64,000 nucleotides of DNA from Siphonodentalium dalli (Eukaryota; Mollusca; Scaphopoda; Gadilida; Siphonodentaliidae): assembly GCA_032622095.1 (NCBI GenBank), contig CP136065.1, forward strand, positions 217,290,151 through 217,354,150, in the 5' to 3' direction. A program made the position numbers and the translations under genes. The notes under the pieces are model-generated. The model saw only the letters and a program-made list of their open reading frames with translations, was not told where the DNA came from and did no database searches. Shown here in pieces: positions 53,941-64,000 of this stretch; position 1 is the first letter of the stretch, and every line of letters begins with the position of its first letter.

Positions 53941-56349
53941 CCCGTTCCCGTTTAAATCCTCCTTAAATTTAACTTTATTATCCCGGTTAGGGCGATTTTC
54001 AGGATTCCGTGAAGGGCAGTCTCTTTGAAAATGCCCCACCCCCTGACAGGCATAGCAAATGACCTTGGCCTTGGGAGAGGGTGACCTTGACCTACTTTTG
54101 AAATCTGACTCTTTTTTATCAAAGTGAGAAATTGTGCCAGACTGTGGCTTATTGGTCGCCATCTTTTCTAAAACAGTTGTTAATTTCTCCACTGTCTTTT
54201 GGAGAGTTTCCATATTAGTTTCCAAGGCGAGCATACGTGCCTTGGAATTTGAATTATCGCTCGAAGTTTTCCAACTTGGAGCGCGGGGCGAAAATCTACG
54301 AGGGCCTGGTGAATCACCGGTCTCCGAATCGGAACCCTCGCGCTTGCCTCGGAAGTGGTATCCTCGCTGCTTTGGTCTACCACGACCAGTCTGTCTTACA
54401 GACCTAACAGGAGAGGTTTCATCATCAGTATCCGATGAAACATGGCGCACGTCTTTGCGAGACACTTTGCTGCCATGAATAGCAGCATAATTGTGTTGAT
54501 GCCATCGGATTCTGTTGATGGCTTGTTCCATGGACTGAGGTGTTTCCATGGTAACAAGTTCGGCCGCCCTGGTGTCAGAACAGCCTTGACAGAAGCGCAA
54601 GACCGCTTGCTTGAAGGTAAAATTGGCCGGACATTCTTTAAAGGCTCGTGTGGCCAATGAGAGAACGGTCTCGGCCCATTCTTCCAGCGACTGACCAGGG
54701 ACTTGCTTTGCTTGTTGGAATCGAAGTTGGGTCGTTTCGGGCAAGTCTTTAAATCCGAAACGATTTTCCAACCCGCCAAGCAACTGAACAACTGTCAGAT
54801 AGGGATCACGCTCGGTAAGCAGCGTGAAATACTCGCTCGCTTTTCCTTTTAAACACCAGCAGAGAGCCTGCTGCTGGTCGTCCCATCCCCAACGTTGCGA
54901 CTGGGCATACAAAGTGAATTTCACCCTGAAGGCTTGCCATGAGTCGATACCATCATACGAAAACCCTTTTGGAATATGAGGCAGTCGATAATCGCCCTGC
55001 CTGCCGTGAGGAGCGACTTGTTGATTGTATGGAGGATTATATGGTTGGTAACCTCCCGGCCCTGAACCAATTTGATTCATCCCGGGGTTTGCCATCCCCT
55101 GATTTCCCGGATTCTGTATCCATTGATTTCCCGGGGGCGGTTGGTTATACCCAGGGTTCTGCATCCCTTGATTTCCCGGGGGCGGTTGGTTGTAACCAAG
55201 GTTCTGCATCCCTTGATTTCCCGGGGGCGGTTGGTTGTAACCAAGGTTCTGCATCCCTTGATTTCCCGGGGGCGGTTGATTGTAACCCATTCCCGATACA
55301 TTGGGTCCCGGCTGAACCTGGGCATGAGAGCCTGGGTTTCTATAACCCGACATATCTGGATTAAACTGACCGAAGCCAGCTTGAGTGGTACCAGACCCTG
55401 GACCCCATGGATTGAAGGGCCCGGTTGGCGTTGGATCGGGTGGCGGATTTAACTGTGCGAAACTAGTTTGACCCATGCCAGATTGAGTAGTTCCATAGCC
55501 TTGATGCCCGGTTGTGGCATATCCAGAATTTGGATTTAAATAGGAGTGTTGGCTACTCTGTGGTTGTGATCCGGCATAACCCCGATTAGGTTGGTTGTAA
55601 CCTGGCTGAGCGGGTTGACTCCATTGATATGATTTTCCATATGAGGAGGTGTATGTACTGGCTATGGTCTGACCATATGTACCAGACGTGGTGGCCTGGG
55701 TATAGACAGGACTATTTTGCATAGGCGGCACTCGCCCGTCACCTGCATATGCACCCTGCTGAGCGGCAGCATAGCTGCTCATTGGCGTAGACGTAGCAGG
55801 GGGTACAAAGCGTGACGATACCACTGTCGAATTGGCAGTTACGGTAGCTGCTGACGCTTGGCCATGATGAAAAAATGATGCAGCGGGGGCTACCACTGTT
55901 GAATAGGCAGGCATGGTAGTCGACGCTTGGCCACAGAATGAATAGGCCGATGAAAATGATGCAGCCTGTGGTGCCCCAACTGTAGAACTAGCAGTTACAG
56001 CTGCCGGCTGTTGGCCAAAAAGACCATAGGATGGTATAACAGGTAGTGTCGGGCGAAACCCTGGAAACGGTTCGCCCGCACTTCGTGCTGGGTTGGTAGA
56101 AACCATGGGGCTAAACCAAGCAACGGGTTGTGAAACTGTAACAGCCGCAGCTGCTTGTGACACATCGGCTTGGGCTCCAGGTGTGATGTCACCCTGAATC
56201 TGGGATTCAGACAAGCGACGTCTTATGAATTCTGGATTGGTCCTCGGATTTGCGATGGGAGAATAACCTTTCGCAAATAAGGCCGCCATTTCCTGACTAC
56301 TTGGGGGAGAAGGGGGGTGTGTTAGCTTACGCCTCACACTCTCCGGCAT
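53923..56349 (-). CDS. Gag with CCHC zinc knuckle
   Basis: 808 residues. The N-terminal half is Ser/Thr/Gln/Pro/Gly-rich low complexity, with tandem copies of YNQPPPGNQGMQN in its middle. The capsid-like core follows (IPKGFSYDGIDSWQAFRVKF, LCWCLKGKASEYF, LEEWAETVLSLATRAF), typical of gypsy Gag (retrotrans_gag type). A coiled segment and basic region precede a CCHC knuckle near 764-777 (CYACQGVGHFQRDC). It would form the particle and bind the RNA. The upstream frame at 56334-56750 overlaps its start by a few codons in another frame, so the true initiator may be there. Confidence 0.85.
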   Translation of the reverse strand: MPESVRRKLTHPPSPPSSQEMAALFAKGYSPIANPRTNPEFIRRRLSESQIQGDITPGAQADVSQAAAAVTVSQPVAWFSPMVSTNPARSAGEPFPGFRPTLPVIPSYGLFGQQPAAVTASSTVGAPQAASFSSAYSFCGQASTTMPAYSTVVAPAASFFHHGQASAATVTANSTVVSSRFVPPATSTPMSSYAAAQQGAYAGDGRVPPMQNSPVYTQATTSGTYGQTIASTYTSSYGKSYQWSQPAQPGYNQPNRGYAGSQPQSSQHSYLNPNSGYATTGHQGYGTTQSGMGQTSFAQLNPPPDPTPTGPFNPWGPGSGTTQAGFGQFNPDMSGYRNPGSHAQVQPGPNVSGMGYNQPPPGNQGMQNLGYNQPPPGNQGMQNLGYNQPPPGNQGMQNPGYNQPPPGNQWIQNPGNQGMANPGMNQIGSGPGGYQPYNPPYNQQVAPHGRQGDYRLPHIPKGFSYDGIDSWQAFRVKFTLYAQSQRWGWDDQQQALCWCLKGKASEYFTLLTERDPYLTVVQLLGGLENRFGFKDLPETTQLRFQQAKQVPGQSLEEWAETVLSLATRAFKECPANFTFKQAVLRFCQGCSDTRAAELVTMETPQSMEQAINRIRWHQHNYAAIHGSKVSRKDVRHVSSDTDDETSPVRSVRQTGRGRPKQRGYHFRGKREGSDSETGDSPGPRRFSPRAPSWKTSSDNSNSKARMLALETNMETLQKTVEKLTTVLEKMATNKPQSGTISHFDKKESDFKSRSRSPSPKAKVICYACQGVGHFQRDCPSRNPENRPNRDNKVKFKEDLNGNGATSEV

Positions 56350-56750
56350 CTGCTCACCCCGGCATCATGGAGAACCATTTTCTCGGGGGTTGTTAAACCA
56401 GATGGCGGCTTCTTCTCTGTCTGGGGAGGGGTCAAGGGTAACTGGCTTCTTGCGTAATCCTCCCTTCCCTCACCATCAGACTCAGACTGATAGTTGTTGG
56501 GGTCCGCATGAGCCCTCGGTACCCAGTTATCAGCTTGGGACTTTGAAGTTGGGTGACTAAAGTCAATCACACTCAACTGATCCCTTGAACTTCTGAACCG
56601 GGGTACGAGACTGAGATCCCTTTGTGATATTAGAGTTACCTGCCGGCGTAACTGAATTATATCGGCGGCAATTTGGGGACCAACCTGAGGAATTTGTTGC
56701 AACTCTTTCCAATTAGCTGTATTTATGAAAATCTTCATGTTGACCAACAA
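56334..56750 (-). CDS. Gag leader region with helix-hairpin-helix motif
   Basis: 138 residues starting at ATG 56750. Residues about 7-36 read FINTANWKELQQIPQVGPQI and AADIIQLRRQ. This is the ComEA-like helix-hairpin-helix pattern: I-N-T-A, hydrophobic helix, L/I-P-x-V-G-P hairpin, A-x-x-I-I helix. HhH motifs bind DNA backbone non-specifically. The rest is polar and charged. The frame ends just inside the Gag start; either one mutation separates the two or this is a short independent leader ORF. Confidence 0.6.
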   Translation of the reverse strand: MLVNMKIFINTANWKELQQIPQVGPQIAADIIQLRRQVTLISQRDLSLVPRFRSSRDQLSVIDFSHPTSKSQADNWVPRAHADPNNYQSESDGEGREDYARSQLPLTPPQTEKKPPSGLTTPEKMVLHDAGVSRCRRV

Positions 56751-57423
56751 ATCACTAAATATTAACCACTATGAAACCTTGCACTATCTAGACGCTAAGT
56801 AAAATATAATTACAACCAATTTCCCATATAATCTAGGAAAACTACTCTATATTTTACCAACATCTATTTTTATTTCCCAATATATCCAATAATAAAATAG
56901 TACATCTTCCGTCTTCTCCTGTCCAATATCAAAAACCTCAATAAATGGATCTTTAATAATTCACGTACAGTGATGTCGATTATGAAATTAAACCTACTGG
57001 AAATCTGTGCGAATTGGACAATGAATTTCCAGCAATAACATATTTTGAAAGTGGCGAGAAACAACAATTGCTGCAGAATCACGTTAATAAATTTGATTTA
57101 TGGGGAACCATGCACAACACAGGAATTCCGGATGTACAAGTGATGTGATGAAAAATATTAATCAGAATTGAAGCAAAAATTTCCCTGTGGAATTCACCGG
57201 AAAAAATTCAAAGTTTTTTCAACACTCTTTTCCCACAAAAAAAAAAAAAAAAAAACCCACCATGCGTAAAAAGCAAGGAGAATCCATTGAAATAAGCATG
57301 GAAGGCTAAATTACAAGTAAAGTGAAACAAGCAATAGAAGGCAATAGAACAAAACCACGCAGGAATCACGTGGAAATTGGGGTAGAAAAAATACAAGAAA
57401 TTATGCCGCAAAAAACATCAAAT
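56751..57423 (-). other. untranslated leader of the LTR element
   Basis: AT-rich sequence between the primer-binding region and the first ORF, with a poly(A) run at about 57238-57255 on the plus strand. No further feature recognised. Confidence 0.5.
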
Positions 57424-57441
57424 AATTGACGACTAACGCCA
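57424..57441 (-). promoter_or_regulatory. candidate primer-binding site
   Basis: On the minus strand TGGCGTTAGTCGTCAATT begins within five bases of the inner edge of the 5' LTR. TGG at its start would pair with the CCA end of a tRNA. The tRNA species is not identified. Confidence 0.55.
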
Positions 57442-57446
57442 GTATT

Positions 57447-57707
57447 GTAAAAATTGGCTGTATATAATAACCAGTTACAATATAATATATAATAATGAAC
57501 ATACTTACTATTAATACATCTTGACACAAACGAGGATTACAAAGGATATAAACTGTAGAATTATACGTCTGGATTGTTTGGTTTCTTTATTGTTCTGATT
57601 TCTCCGGTTGCTGGTCAACTCGATTTCGACTCCGGATCCTCAGTATAATTTCCGGTCTAATAAGACTTTCTGCACCATATTTCCGGTTTAATCCCAATTT
57701 CACAACA
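57447..57707 (-). repeat. 5' LTR
   Basis: It begins TGTTGTGAAATTGGG on the minus strand and ends CCAATTTTTACA next to the primer-binding region. Apart from one internal base and one base at the inner edge it equals the 3' LTR, which suggests recent insertion. It should hold the promoter for the element; no TATA box was singled out. Confidence 0.9.
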
Positions 57708-57712
57708 GTATT
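57708..57712. repeat. target site duplication of LTR element (right)
   Basis: GTATT, the partner of 44069-44073. Confidence 0.8.
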
Positions 57713-58589
57713 TGTGGTTAATTGGTCTCTATATGTACAAACACAATCCTTTCTGGGCGAATGAATACATTTTTATTGTGCAATAGATGCTAAAGTTCAT
57801 TTAAAAACAATACCAAATTTGCTTGTGGGCATAGCTCTATCGCTGTAAAAATACAATTCTACAGCTGTTCCACAGCCTTGATTTCGACAATTTGATGGTA
57901 GGTTAGTCGTTGACCGAATAATCATACATCTGGTGTCCGGCCAGTGGTGTGGTTAATAAATTTGGCTGGGTCGTTTATTGGCCATTGGTTAGAAACCAAA
58001 CCGAGACATATCCATGCCATATTCCTATATATAATCGTCGTCCCACGCAATTTCAAATTATGTTCCGCAGATTGTCAATCTGTTCAGCATTCCATCCAAT
58101 TCCACAGATTGTCATGTCACACCATCTATCATATTCGTCAGAAATTCACAAAATTGGATGTCGGTCATAATAAATGTACACAAAATATCAATTTAATTAT
58201 TACGATCACGAATGGTGAACTTGCAAATTCCCGGTGCGATCTGTCGACGTCGATTCGATTGATACCATCATGCACGTTATATATCATACAAAAGGTAAGT
58301 ACATGGCCGATAAGATACACTGGGGATATGTTGACTGACGTGAGCAATTTAAAGAATAAATGAGGCTATTAGGCCGACGCCTAAGACACGACCAGTTTCC
58401 GGTATATTTTGTAACTTTTCGGTAAGATATCCCGAGTTCGTTTCCTTTGATTCTGTCGGGTTATAATTATGTCAAACGATAGAAGATGTACTGGCAAATA
58501 ATCAAATTGGGTGATAATATATATTATTTATAATGGATATGGTGATACGACCTATTATGTAGGGCGTGACTAAATACCACCCAGAGCGA
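57713..58589. other. no gene; fragment of a repeat shared with 42440-42540
   Basis: The block at about 57800-57900 (TACAATTCTACAGCTGTTCC, GCCTTGATTTCGACA) is the reverse complement of 42440-42540. The 139-residue frame at 57944-58363 has no recognisable features. Confidence 0.45.
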
Positions 58590-59235
58590 CCCTGTGGTGT
58601 CCAGGGGTGATTTTAGTGGCAACAGTGTCATGCAAACCCACACATGCACTGAACGGGGGTCACTGCCACACATAAGTGCCACCATTAACTCTCAAAATGC
58701 CGCAATTGCTGAATGTTTGCCGCGAATTAAGCTAATAGCCCAGATCGCCCTGTGTGTTTAGGTGTAATTTTAGTAGCCAGAACAGTGCGGGGGTGTCATA
58801 GAATCACACACACGCACGGGTGGTAGTCGCGGCCACACAGCAGCCACTAACCCATACCTTGCCAAAACTGCAACAACGCGGCACTGCTATGGCTACTAAA
58901 ATCACCCATTGACACAACAGGAGCTGTCCGGGATGGTCCTTGTTGGCCAGGGCGGTGTTTATCCAATATTGCAAGTCTGGCAAGTAAAGGTTAGCGGCCG
59001 CACTTCTGTGTTGCCGCGACTCAACCCCCGTCCGTGCGCGGGTTGTCTGTTGCTGCATGACCCCCCGCACTGTTATGGCCACTAAATTTACAGCTAGGCA
59101 CCACAGGGGCTGTCCGGGCTGTAGCTTCATTCGCGGCAAACATATTCGGCGATGGCCGCATTTCGACGGTTAATAGCTGCACTTCTGTGTGGCCGCGACA
59201 CCCACCCGTGCCTGATTGTGTTACATGCACGTATG
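58590..59235. repeat. cluster of GC-rich degenerate repeats
   Basis: Blocks related to TAGTGGC-ACAGTG, CACAGGGGCTGTCCGGGC, GTGGCCGCGAC and CACCCGTGC recur in both orientations at about 100-150 base spacing. Local GC is clearly higher than in the flanks. Minus-strand frames through it are low-complexity shadows. Confidence 0.55.
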
Positions 59236-59650
59236 ACATTCTTGGACCCTGGTTCTAAAACAACATATTTTACACCGAATAATGGTTGGATTATTAAATT
59301 AGCGTAATTGTATATTTGTGCTATCATAACATATTTTCTCAGTCAGAAAATTCCATCTCTTCTAGACGAAACTCGAACGGTCTGGGAAATTATTTATGAA
59401 AGCCAGTTATTGAAAATGTTACCAAAATGAGTCAAAGAAAGACGCCACCCCTTCCACTTTCGCCTCGTCCCTGGTGAATGCAAATCATTATCCACGCAGA
59501 TGTCCATCATATAACCATACCAGCAAGTATAACGTCGGCCAAGAAAGCAAATGCGTATAACAATTTCTCTATATCATATATCAATTGTGTTGCAATTGGC
59601 TCACCATACATTACCCGTCGATATGCTTAATTCTACCCGTAAAATAGTTT
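59236..59650. other. no gene recognised
   Basis: No supported feature. Confidence 0.4.
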
Positions 59651-59752
59651 GCGATTTCAAAACGTGTACCGGTACGGGTAGCTACCAGTACCGGTACGGG
59701 TAGCTACCAGTACCCGTATCGGTACCCGTTTGAAATCGCAAACTCGCTATTA
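59651..59752. repeat. palindrome rich in CGGTACGGGTAGCTACC
   Basis: GTTTGCGATTTCAAAACG, GTACCGGTACGGGTAGCTAC (twice) and then AGTACCCGTATCGGTACCCG with TTTGAAATCGCAAAC form an imperfect stem of about 45 bases per side, with smaller palindromes nested inside. Confidence 0.8.
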
Positions 59753-60671
59753 CTATACACGCCGATGCGCAGTGTATTTATTTCTTAATTGAAATCACTA
59801 TTAGATTAGCCGTTAGTGTCGGATTTCCCCCACCAGTAAAACTGGCAATGTGGTGATATGTCCTTAGTTTCTGCGACATTAATTCCCAATCAATCAATCA
59901 TACATTCGTAATGTTAGGTGATTAATATAATACTCTTGACTGAAATGGCCACAACAGGAAAACGTATATTCCTTTAACTCTTTTTATACTAAATACTCAT
60001 TAAGTAGTTCCCTTAGGAAGCATTCAAATAATAAGTTCAACAAACGACCATTATGAATCCTTTTGCACCTGTATTATCTTTTCGGCATACTGTAGTCTGC
60101 TAATTAATCCTGAACACCCCTCCAAATGAATACTAAGCCATTCCAATGTATACCTTTATAAATGAATGGGGAAATCCATTTAGTACAAAAAGTGTTAATT
60201 GGGCACTGTAGTCAACTGGAGGACGGGCGGGACAATGAAATCGAAAACACTACTCAACACTCCAAACCTTCAGAAAACACACACAGCAACCCAGTCCGGG
60301 CTCAGCTGCTTCCTCGGTCCGCGACCGCATCACACAACCAGGTCAACGGGTTCTGACACTCACACAGGAGTGAAAGACGGGCATTGCACCATCAAGAGTT
60401 GAGGCGCCCCAACCGACCTTAAGTCAAAAGGCTGGCATTGCACCCTCTTCCAAGCGTTGAGCCAGTAGCACAAGCCCGGAATACAACAGACTAAGGTAAC
60501 TGGAGTCCATGCAAGCACTAAATATAGGACAATAAATTACAACTATTCACAACTCAAAATTATATATATATCAACGCACAAAACACACAGAGTAACAAGG
60601 TAAGTCTTCTCCGCCGGTCCTGGTTCGGAATCGGGGTGGGGCTTTGCTTCTTGCTTTGGTGACATCCACCC
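59753..60671. other. no gene recognised
   Basis: Mixed composition, with overlapping short frames only. Confidence 0.4.
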
Positions 60672-61424
60672 ATGCACAATAGGCAAACACCTACTGTGCA
60701 TGGGTATATATCTCTATTTACAAACCACACAAACGCTCTTCAGCGGAATTTCAGCATTCAAAAGTGGGTAGTAGGAGAGAGCCGACGGCCCTTTCAAAAT
60801 CTTCCCGGGAATCATTCCAAACTCACAACCGTGGCTGTAGTCACCATTTTACAGTACATACGTGACAAATATAGCATAGATCGAGAATGGTTCCCCCAAA
60901 TACAGGACAGTATTCCCATGACTAATTGTGGCTACTAGAAATTCAGACAATTGGCTAGCCAAAAACTGCCACAAGTGATCAATGGCATTGCAAATTACAT
61001 AGATATATCATTGGGGGACAGTAATGCTGATCCCATTCCTAATGTTACTGCGACACAGAATACCCCCTGGGAATTACCAAAAATGCGCTCTCCACACTGT
61101 AAGCCACTCAGACTACTATATGTTATATGCTACAAGCCTAACATCCGCACCTCAAGTGGTGGACTGATTGGTGTCTTATTCCAGGCCGTATTATCAAAGG
61201 ACTGGCTTGTTAATAACACCACTCTATATACTTGGACGTTGATTGAATTTGCTGGGAGTCATAATTTTTATGATATCTCATTCACAGTTTATGACAATTT
61301 CATGACTCTGACGAGGCTTCGGACATTAAACGTTGCTTATTTGACTTCTTTTATTTATTCTGACATCAGAGGTACAAATAACCACTTACTATCTATGAAC
61401 TTGTGGTATTTATTCCAAGCATGA
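60672..61424 (+). other. two consecutive unassigned open frames
   Basis: Frames of 88 residues (60672-60938) and 157 residues (60951-61424) follow each other on the plus strand in the same reading frame, with a TAG at 60936-60938 between them. They read VVTILQYIRDKYSIDREWF and LPQVINGIANYIDISLGD. I recognise no domain. They could be a fragment of a decayed mobile-element protein, or chance. Confidence 0.25.
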
Positions 61425-62659
61425 TGGTCGTACCAACTTACAGCTGATTTACAATATCTAGTGGCCATAGTATATATTTGTGAGCGATTATACAAAATCA
61501 GCATATTTATTATCTGCTTCCCCATTAAATGGTGGGAATTTTCCGTGACGTAAACTGGTCTATAAATCGCATGGATCGAGGGATTGATAACACTGACCGA
61601 AGCGACACATGACACACAACACTGTCGAAGGTTTTCAACAATGTTCATTGAACTGTAGAACACGACTATAGCAGTTTTGAGAATTTTATAACATAGCGCA
61701 TGTAGTGAAAAGGTTGAATATCCGTTTTATCTCATTCATGGCTGCAAGAAAATACATGATTTCCACTCGCGGGTATTCAACCACAACCCATAGCTAACCT
61801 CTATTTATATTGCCTTTGGTGGGTACATATTGTACCGAGTCCGACTGCATATATTGTATCCTTTAGTTATTTGGGACGCGATCAAATAGTCTCTATCTTC
61901 TATTTATGGTTATGTCACAATAACCTCGATGATAAAGATTTCTAAATAAATGATTGTAGAAACCTTAATCTGAAAGACATTTATTGGGCCACCACGTCCG
62001 ATATATAAATATAGTATTATATACATCATATGCTATGCAATGCACACCAGGGCGTGAAATTAATGTTCGTCATGCATGCATGCACGTAGACTATATATAT
62101 ATACGCAACGAACCAAAAATATACGCTTGGTGTCTAGAACGGGATTTTATATCTTCTCCATAAGATTTGAAACAATAACACTGTTATCTGTACCTTGATT
62201 GTATGTTTCAGAAAACAATGCTATTGAAGTCATGGCACACTTTATGAGAAGTTCATTGCCCAAATAATGACTTGAAAACGAGGCAGTTTTGTCAGTTTTA
62301 AAACATGGTCGAGACCCTAAAATTCAAGCAATGTGCGCTACTGCATGCATGGTATATATCCTTGCCAATTACAGAGAATATTAAAGGCGTTAAGGGGTTA
62401 TAAGAAGCGCTTATACGAAATGGATTCACCTATATATTAAAGGTTAAAACGTAAATATGTTAGGTTAACCCTTTCTATACTAAATGGATTCGTCAATTCA
62501 GCTATAACCGTATACATCGGAATTGTCTATTATTGATTTGGAGGAATGTTAAGGTGATAAAATCAGACGACAGATAAATACAAGTGCATAATGAGCTCTA
62601 TTAATTGAGGGAAATGTTTAGGTAATCAGTTCAACAAACGAACTATGGTCGTTTATTGA
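61425..62659. other. no gene recognised
   Basis: AT-rich, no supported feature. Confidence 0.4.
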
Positions 62660-62674
62660 ACAAGCAGCCTTGTC

Positions 62675-63060
62675 GTCCGCTACGCTACCGACATGTCATA
62701 TTCAGCTAATAACGCTAATAATAACTCTAACTTTTGTTGCTCAGAAATGTTTATTTTAAATGTTGATCCAGACATGCGTCTATTTGTGTTGACCCTATCT
62801 AGAATGCACGTTTTTCCGTAAAAGTGACGCTTCCCAAAGACATTTTCACCCGCCTGCATCGTAACCACCCATGCACAGGCTATATTTATTGTCAACATAT
62901 AGAAATGTGTCTCTTTCTTAAGTCCACATCTATATATGCCCGTTACGCTGTAAAGGTAACATGTAGGAAAATAACACAGTTAGAGTTATTGTCCATTTTG
63001 TTATTGTTAGCGCTATTAGCTGTATATGGTCTGACCGTACGGACATACTGGATGCCCTTT
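62675..63060. mobile_element. foldback element, ~390 bp
   Basis: GTCATATTCAGCTAATAACG, CTAATAATAACTCTAACTTT on the left are mirrored by TTAGAGTTATTGTCC, GTTATTGTTAGCGCTATTAG and CTGTATATGGTC on the right. The two opposing frames across it (62680-62898 minus, 62824-63090 plus) follow from the symmetry. Confidence 0.6.
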
Positions 63061-63090
63061 TTATCGATACAATGCTTCGTGTTAGCCTAG

Positions 63091-64000
63091 CAGATTTCGC
63101 TTAAACCAATAACAGACGGTTCTTCGTCATACGCCGACATAAATCAGTATGATGTTACATGTACATACAATTCTGTCATCGCGCTTTACCGAGCTATTAG
63201 AGAAGTATACCTTCTAAACGTTTAAATTAGCCCACTAAGCAATATCAGACTACGTTATTACTCATGGTGTGGTGGTAGATATAGTGGTTAATTGTAGAAC
63301 TGTAGAACGTCGATAAACCCCGCATAACACGGAGTGTGGAATGTTATTTTATTTGTTTTCATTGTACTTTATTTCAGACTCGATGTCCATATAGCGCCCT
63401 TATTTAACGTTTACTTTAATACGGCATGTTTCGGTTATCATTGACGGCTAACGTTATGTTACACGAACTTCGTTTGGAAATAGAACTTAGATGTCTGAGT
63501 ACTGGATCATAGTTCCCCGCCTCCGCCACGTGCAGCGAATGATAGCCTTTTATGCCTGATGGGCGAAGTCAGTATAGTGTTTAATCTAAACCTCCTTATT
63601 ATGAGTTAAATGTCCATGAAGGAATCCACCAGCCTGTCTGTATCAATCAACTGGTCCGCATCAAAAACAAGATAGTACGATCGGTATGTCTGTCGTCGCC
63701 CAGGCTATCTGAGTAGTTGGATCATGTACTTACTTTCACTGCTTCGCGTCACAGATAAGACAATTAAAGAGGCTAGTCTGAGACGAGCAAAATACTATTC
63801 TGCGACAACAATTGGCGAGCAATGAAATGAAGCTGTATCACGTTGATACATCGATGTCATGAATGCGAAATGGGGTTCTATTTGGATTGATTATTCACAT
63901 TGCTGTGGTAAACACATACTCGGTGAGAGGGTGATTGAGTATTAAATTCATCTTCTGTATAATTTCCTCGTCATAGTTTGTCTGTACTGAAATTCGCAGA
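63091..64000. other. no gene recognised
   Basis: No supported gene, RNA or repeat to the end of the window. Confidence 0.4.

Noticed and set aside
54134-55452. Plus-strand frames of 72-141 residues opposite Gag
   Set aside because: Antisense shadows of a strong minus-strand Gag with low-complexity repeats; no independent features.
57944-58363. 139-residue plus-strand frame
   Set aside because: No domain, no splice or start context, overlapping other frames; likely chance.

Overview
The window looks like nuclear DNA of a marine invertebrate, probably a lophotrochozoan such as a mollusc. The evidence is AT-rich sequence, very few host exons, GT-AG introns, a cholecystokinin-receptor-type GPCR exon, and dense LTR, non-LTR, Crypton, SINE and foldback elements. 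The organism is inferred from these families; nothing in the window names it. Host genes are a small minority. I can support one GPCR exon (41742-42107), one possible two-exon secreted peptide (40062-40648) and one weak candidate exon (717-951). Layout. 1-11 kb: non-LTR remnants, foldback elements, a palindrome array and hairpins. 11.1-13.8 kb: a degraded four-exon Crypton-type tyrosine recombinase on the minus strand. 14.14-29.11 kb: a head-to-tail duplication of a ~7 kb block, each copy carrying the same hairpin-bearing foldback elements, SINEs and a non-LTR 3' tail; copy 2 additionally holds a GA microsatellite and two inserts. 29.8-39.99 kb: minisatellites and more inverted-repeat elements. 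40-42 kb: the host exons. 44.07-57.71 kb: one Ty3/gypsy-type LTR retrotransposon on the minus strand. 57.7-64 kb: repeats and unassigned sequence. The centrepiece is the LTR element. It has matched 5-bp target duplications (GTATT), LTRs differing at essentially one internal base, a polypurine tract and a candidate primer-binding site. From its 5' end (high coordinates) it encodes a leader with a helix-hairpin-helix motif, Gag with a CCHC knuckle, protease, RT, RNase H and integrase ending in a PHD finger. An extra ORF3 then occupies the position where retroviruses have env. ORF3 has an acidic N-terminus, a C2H2-like finger and a TatD-family metal-dependent DNase domain whose metal ligands are all visible. 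A 5'-truncated jockey/CR1-group non-LTR element has inserted inside the TatD domain, splitting it and leaving a 5-bp ATGGT/ACCAT duplication. The combination of an HhH motif in the Gag region, an integrase-linked PHD histone reader and a captured TatD nuclease is the strongest candidate here for a poorly described system. A second theme is a modular hairpin of about 37-bp arms and a 3-nt loop. It recurs, usually twice per element, inside short inverted-repeat elements with at least three different outer termini.
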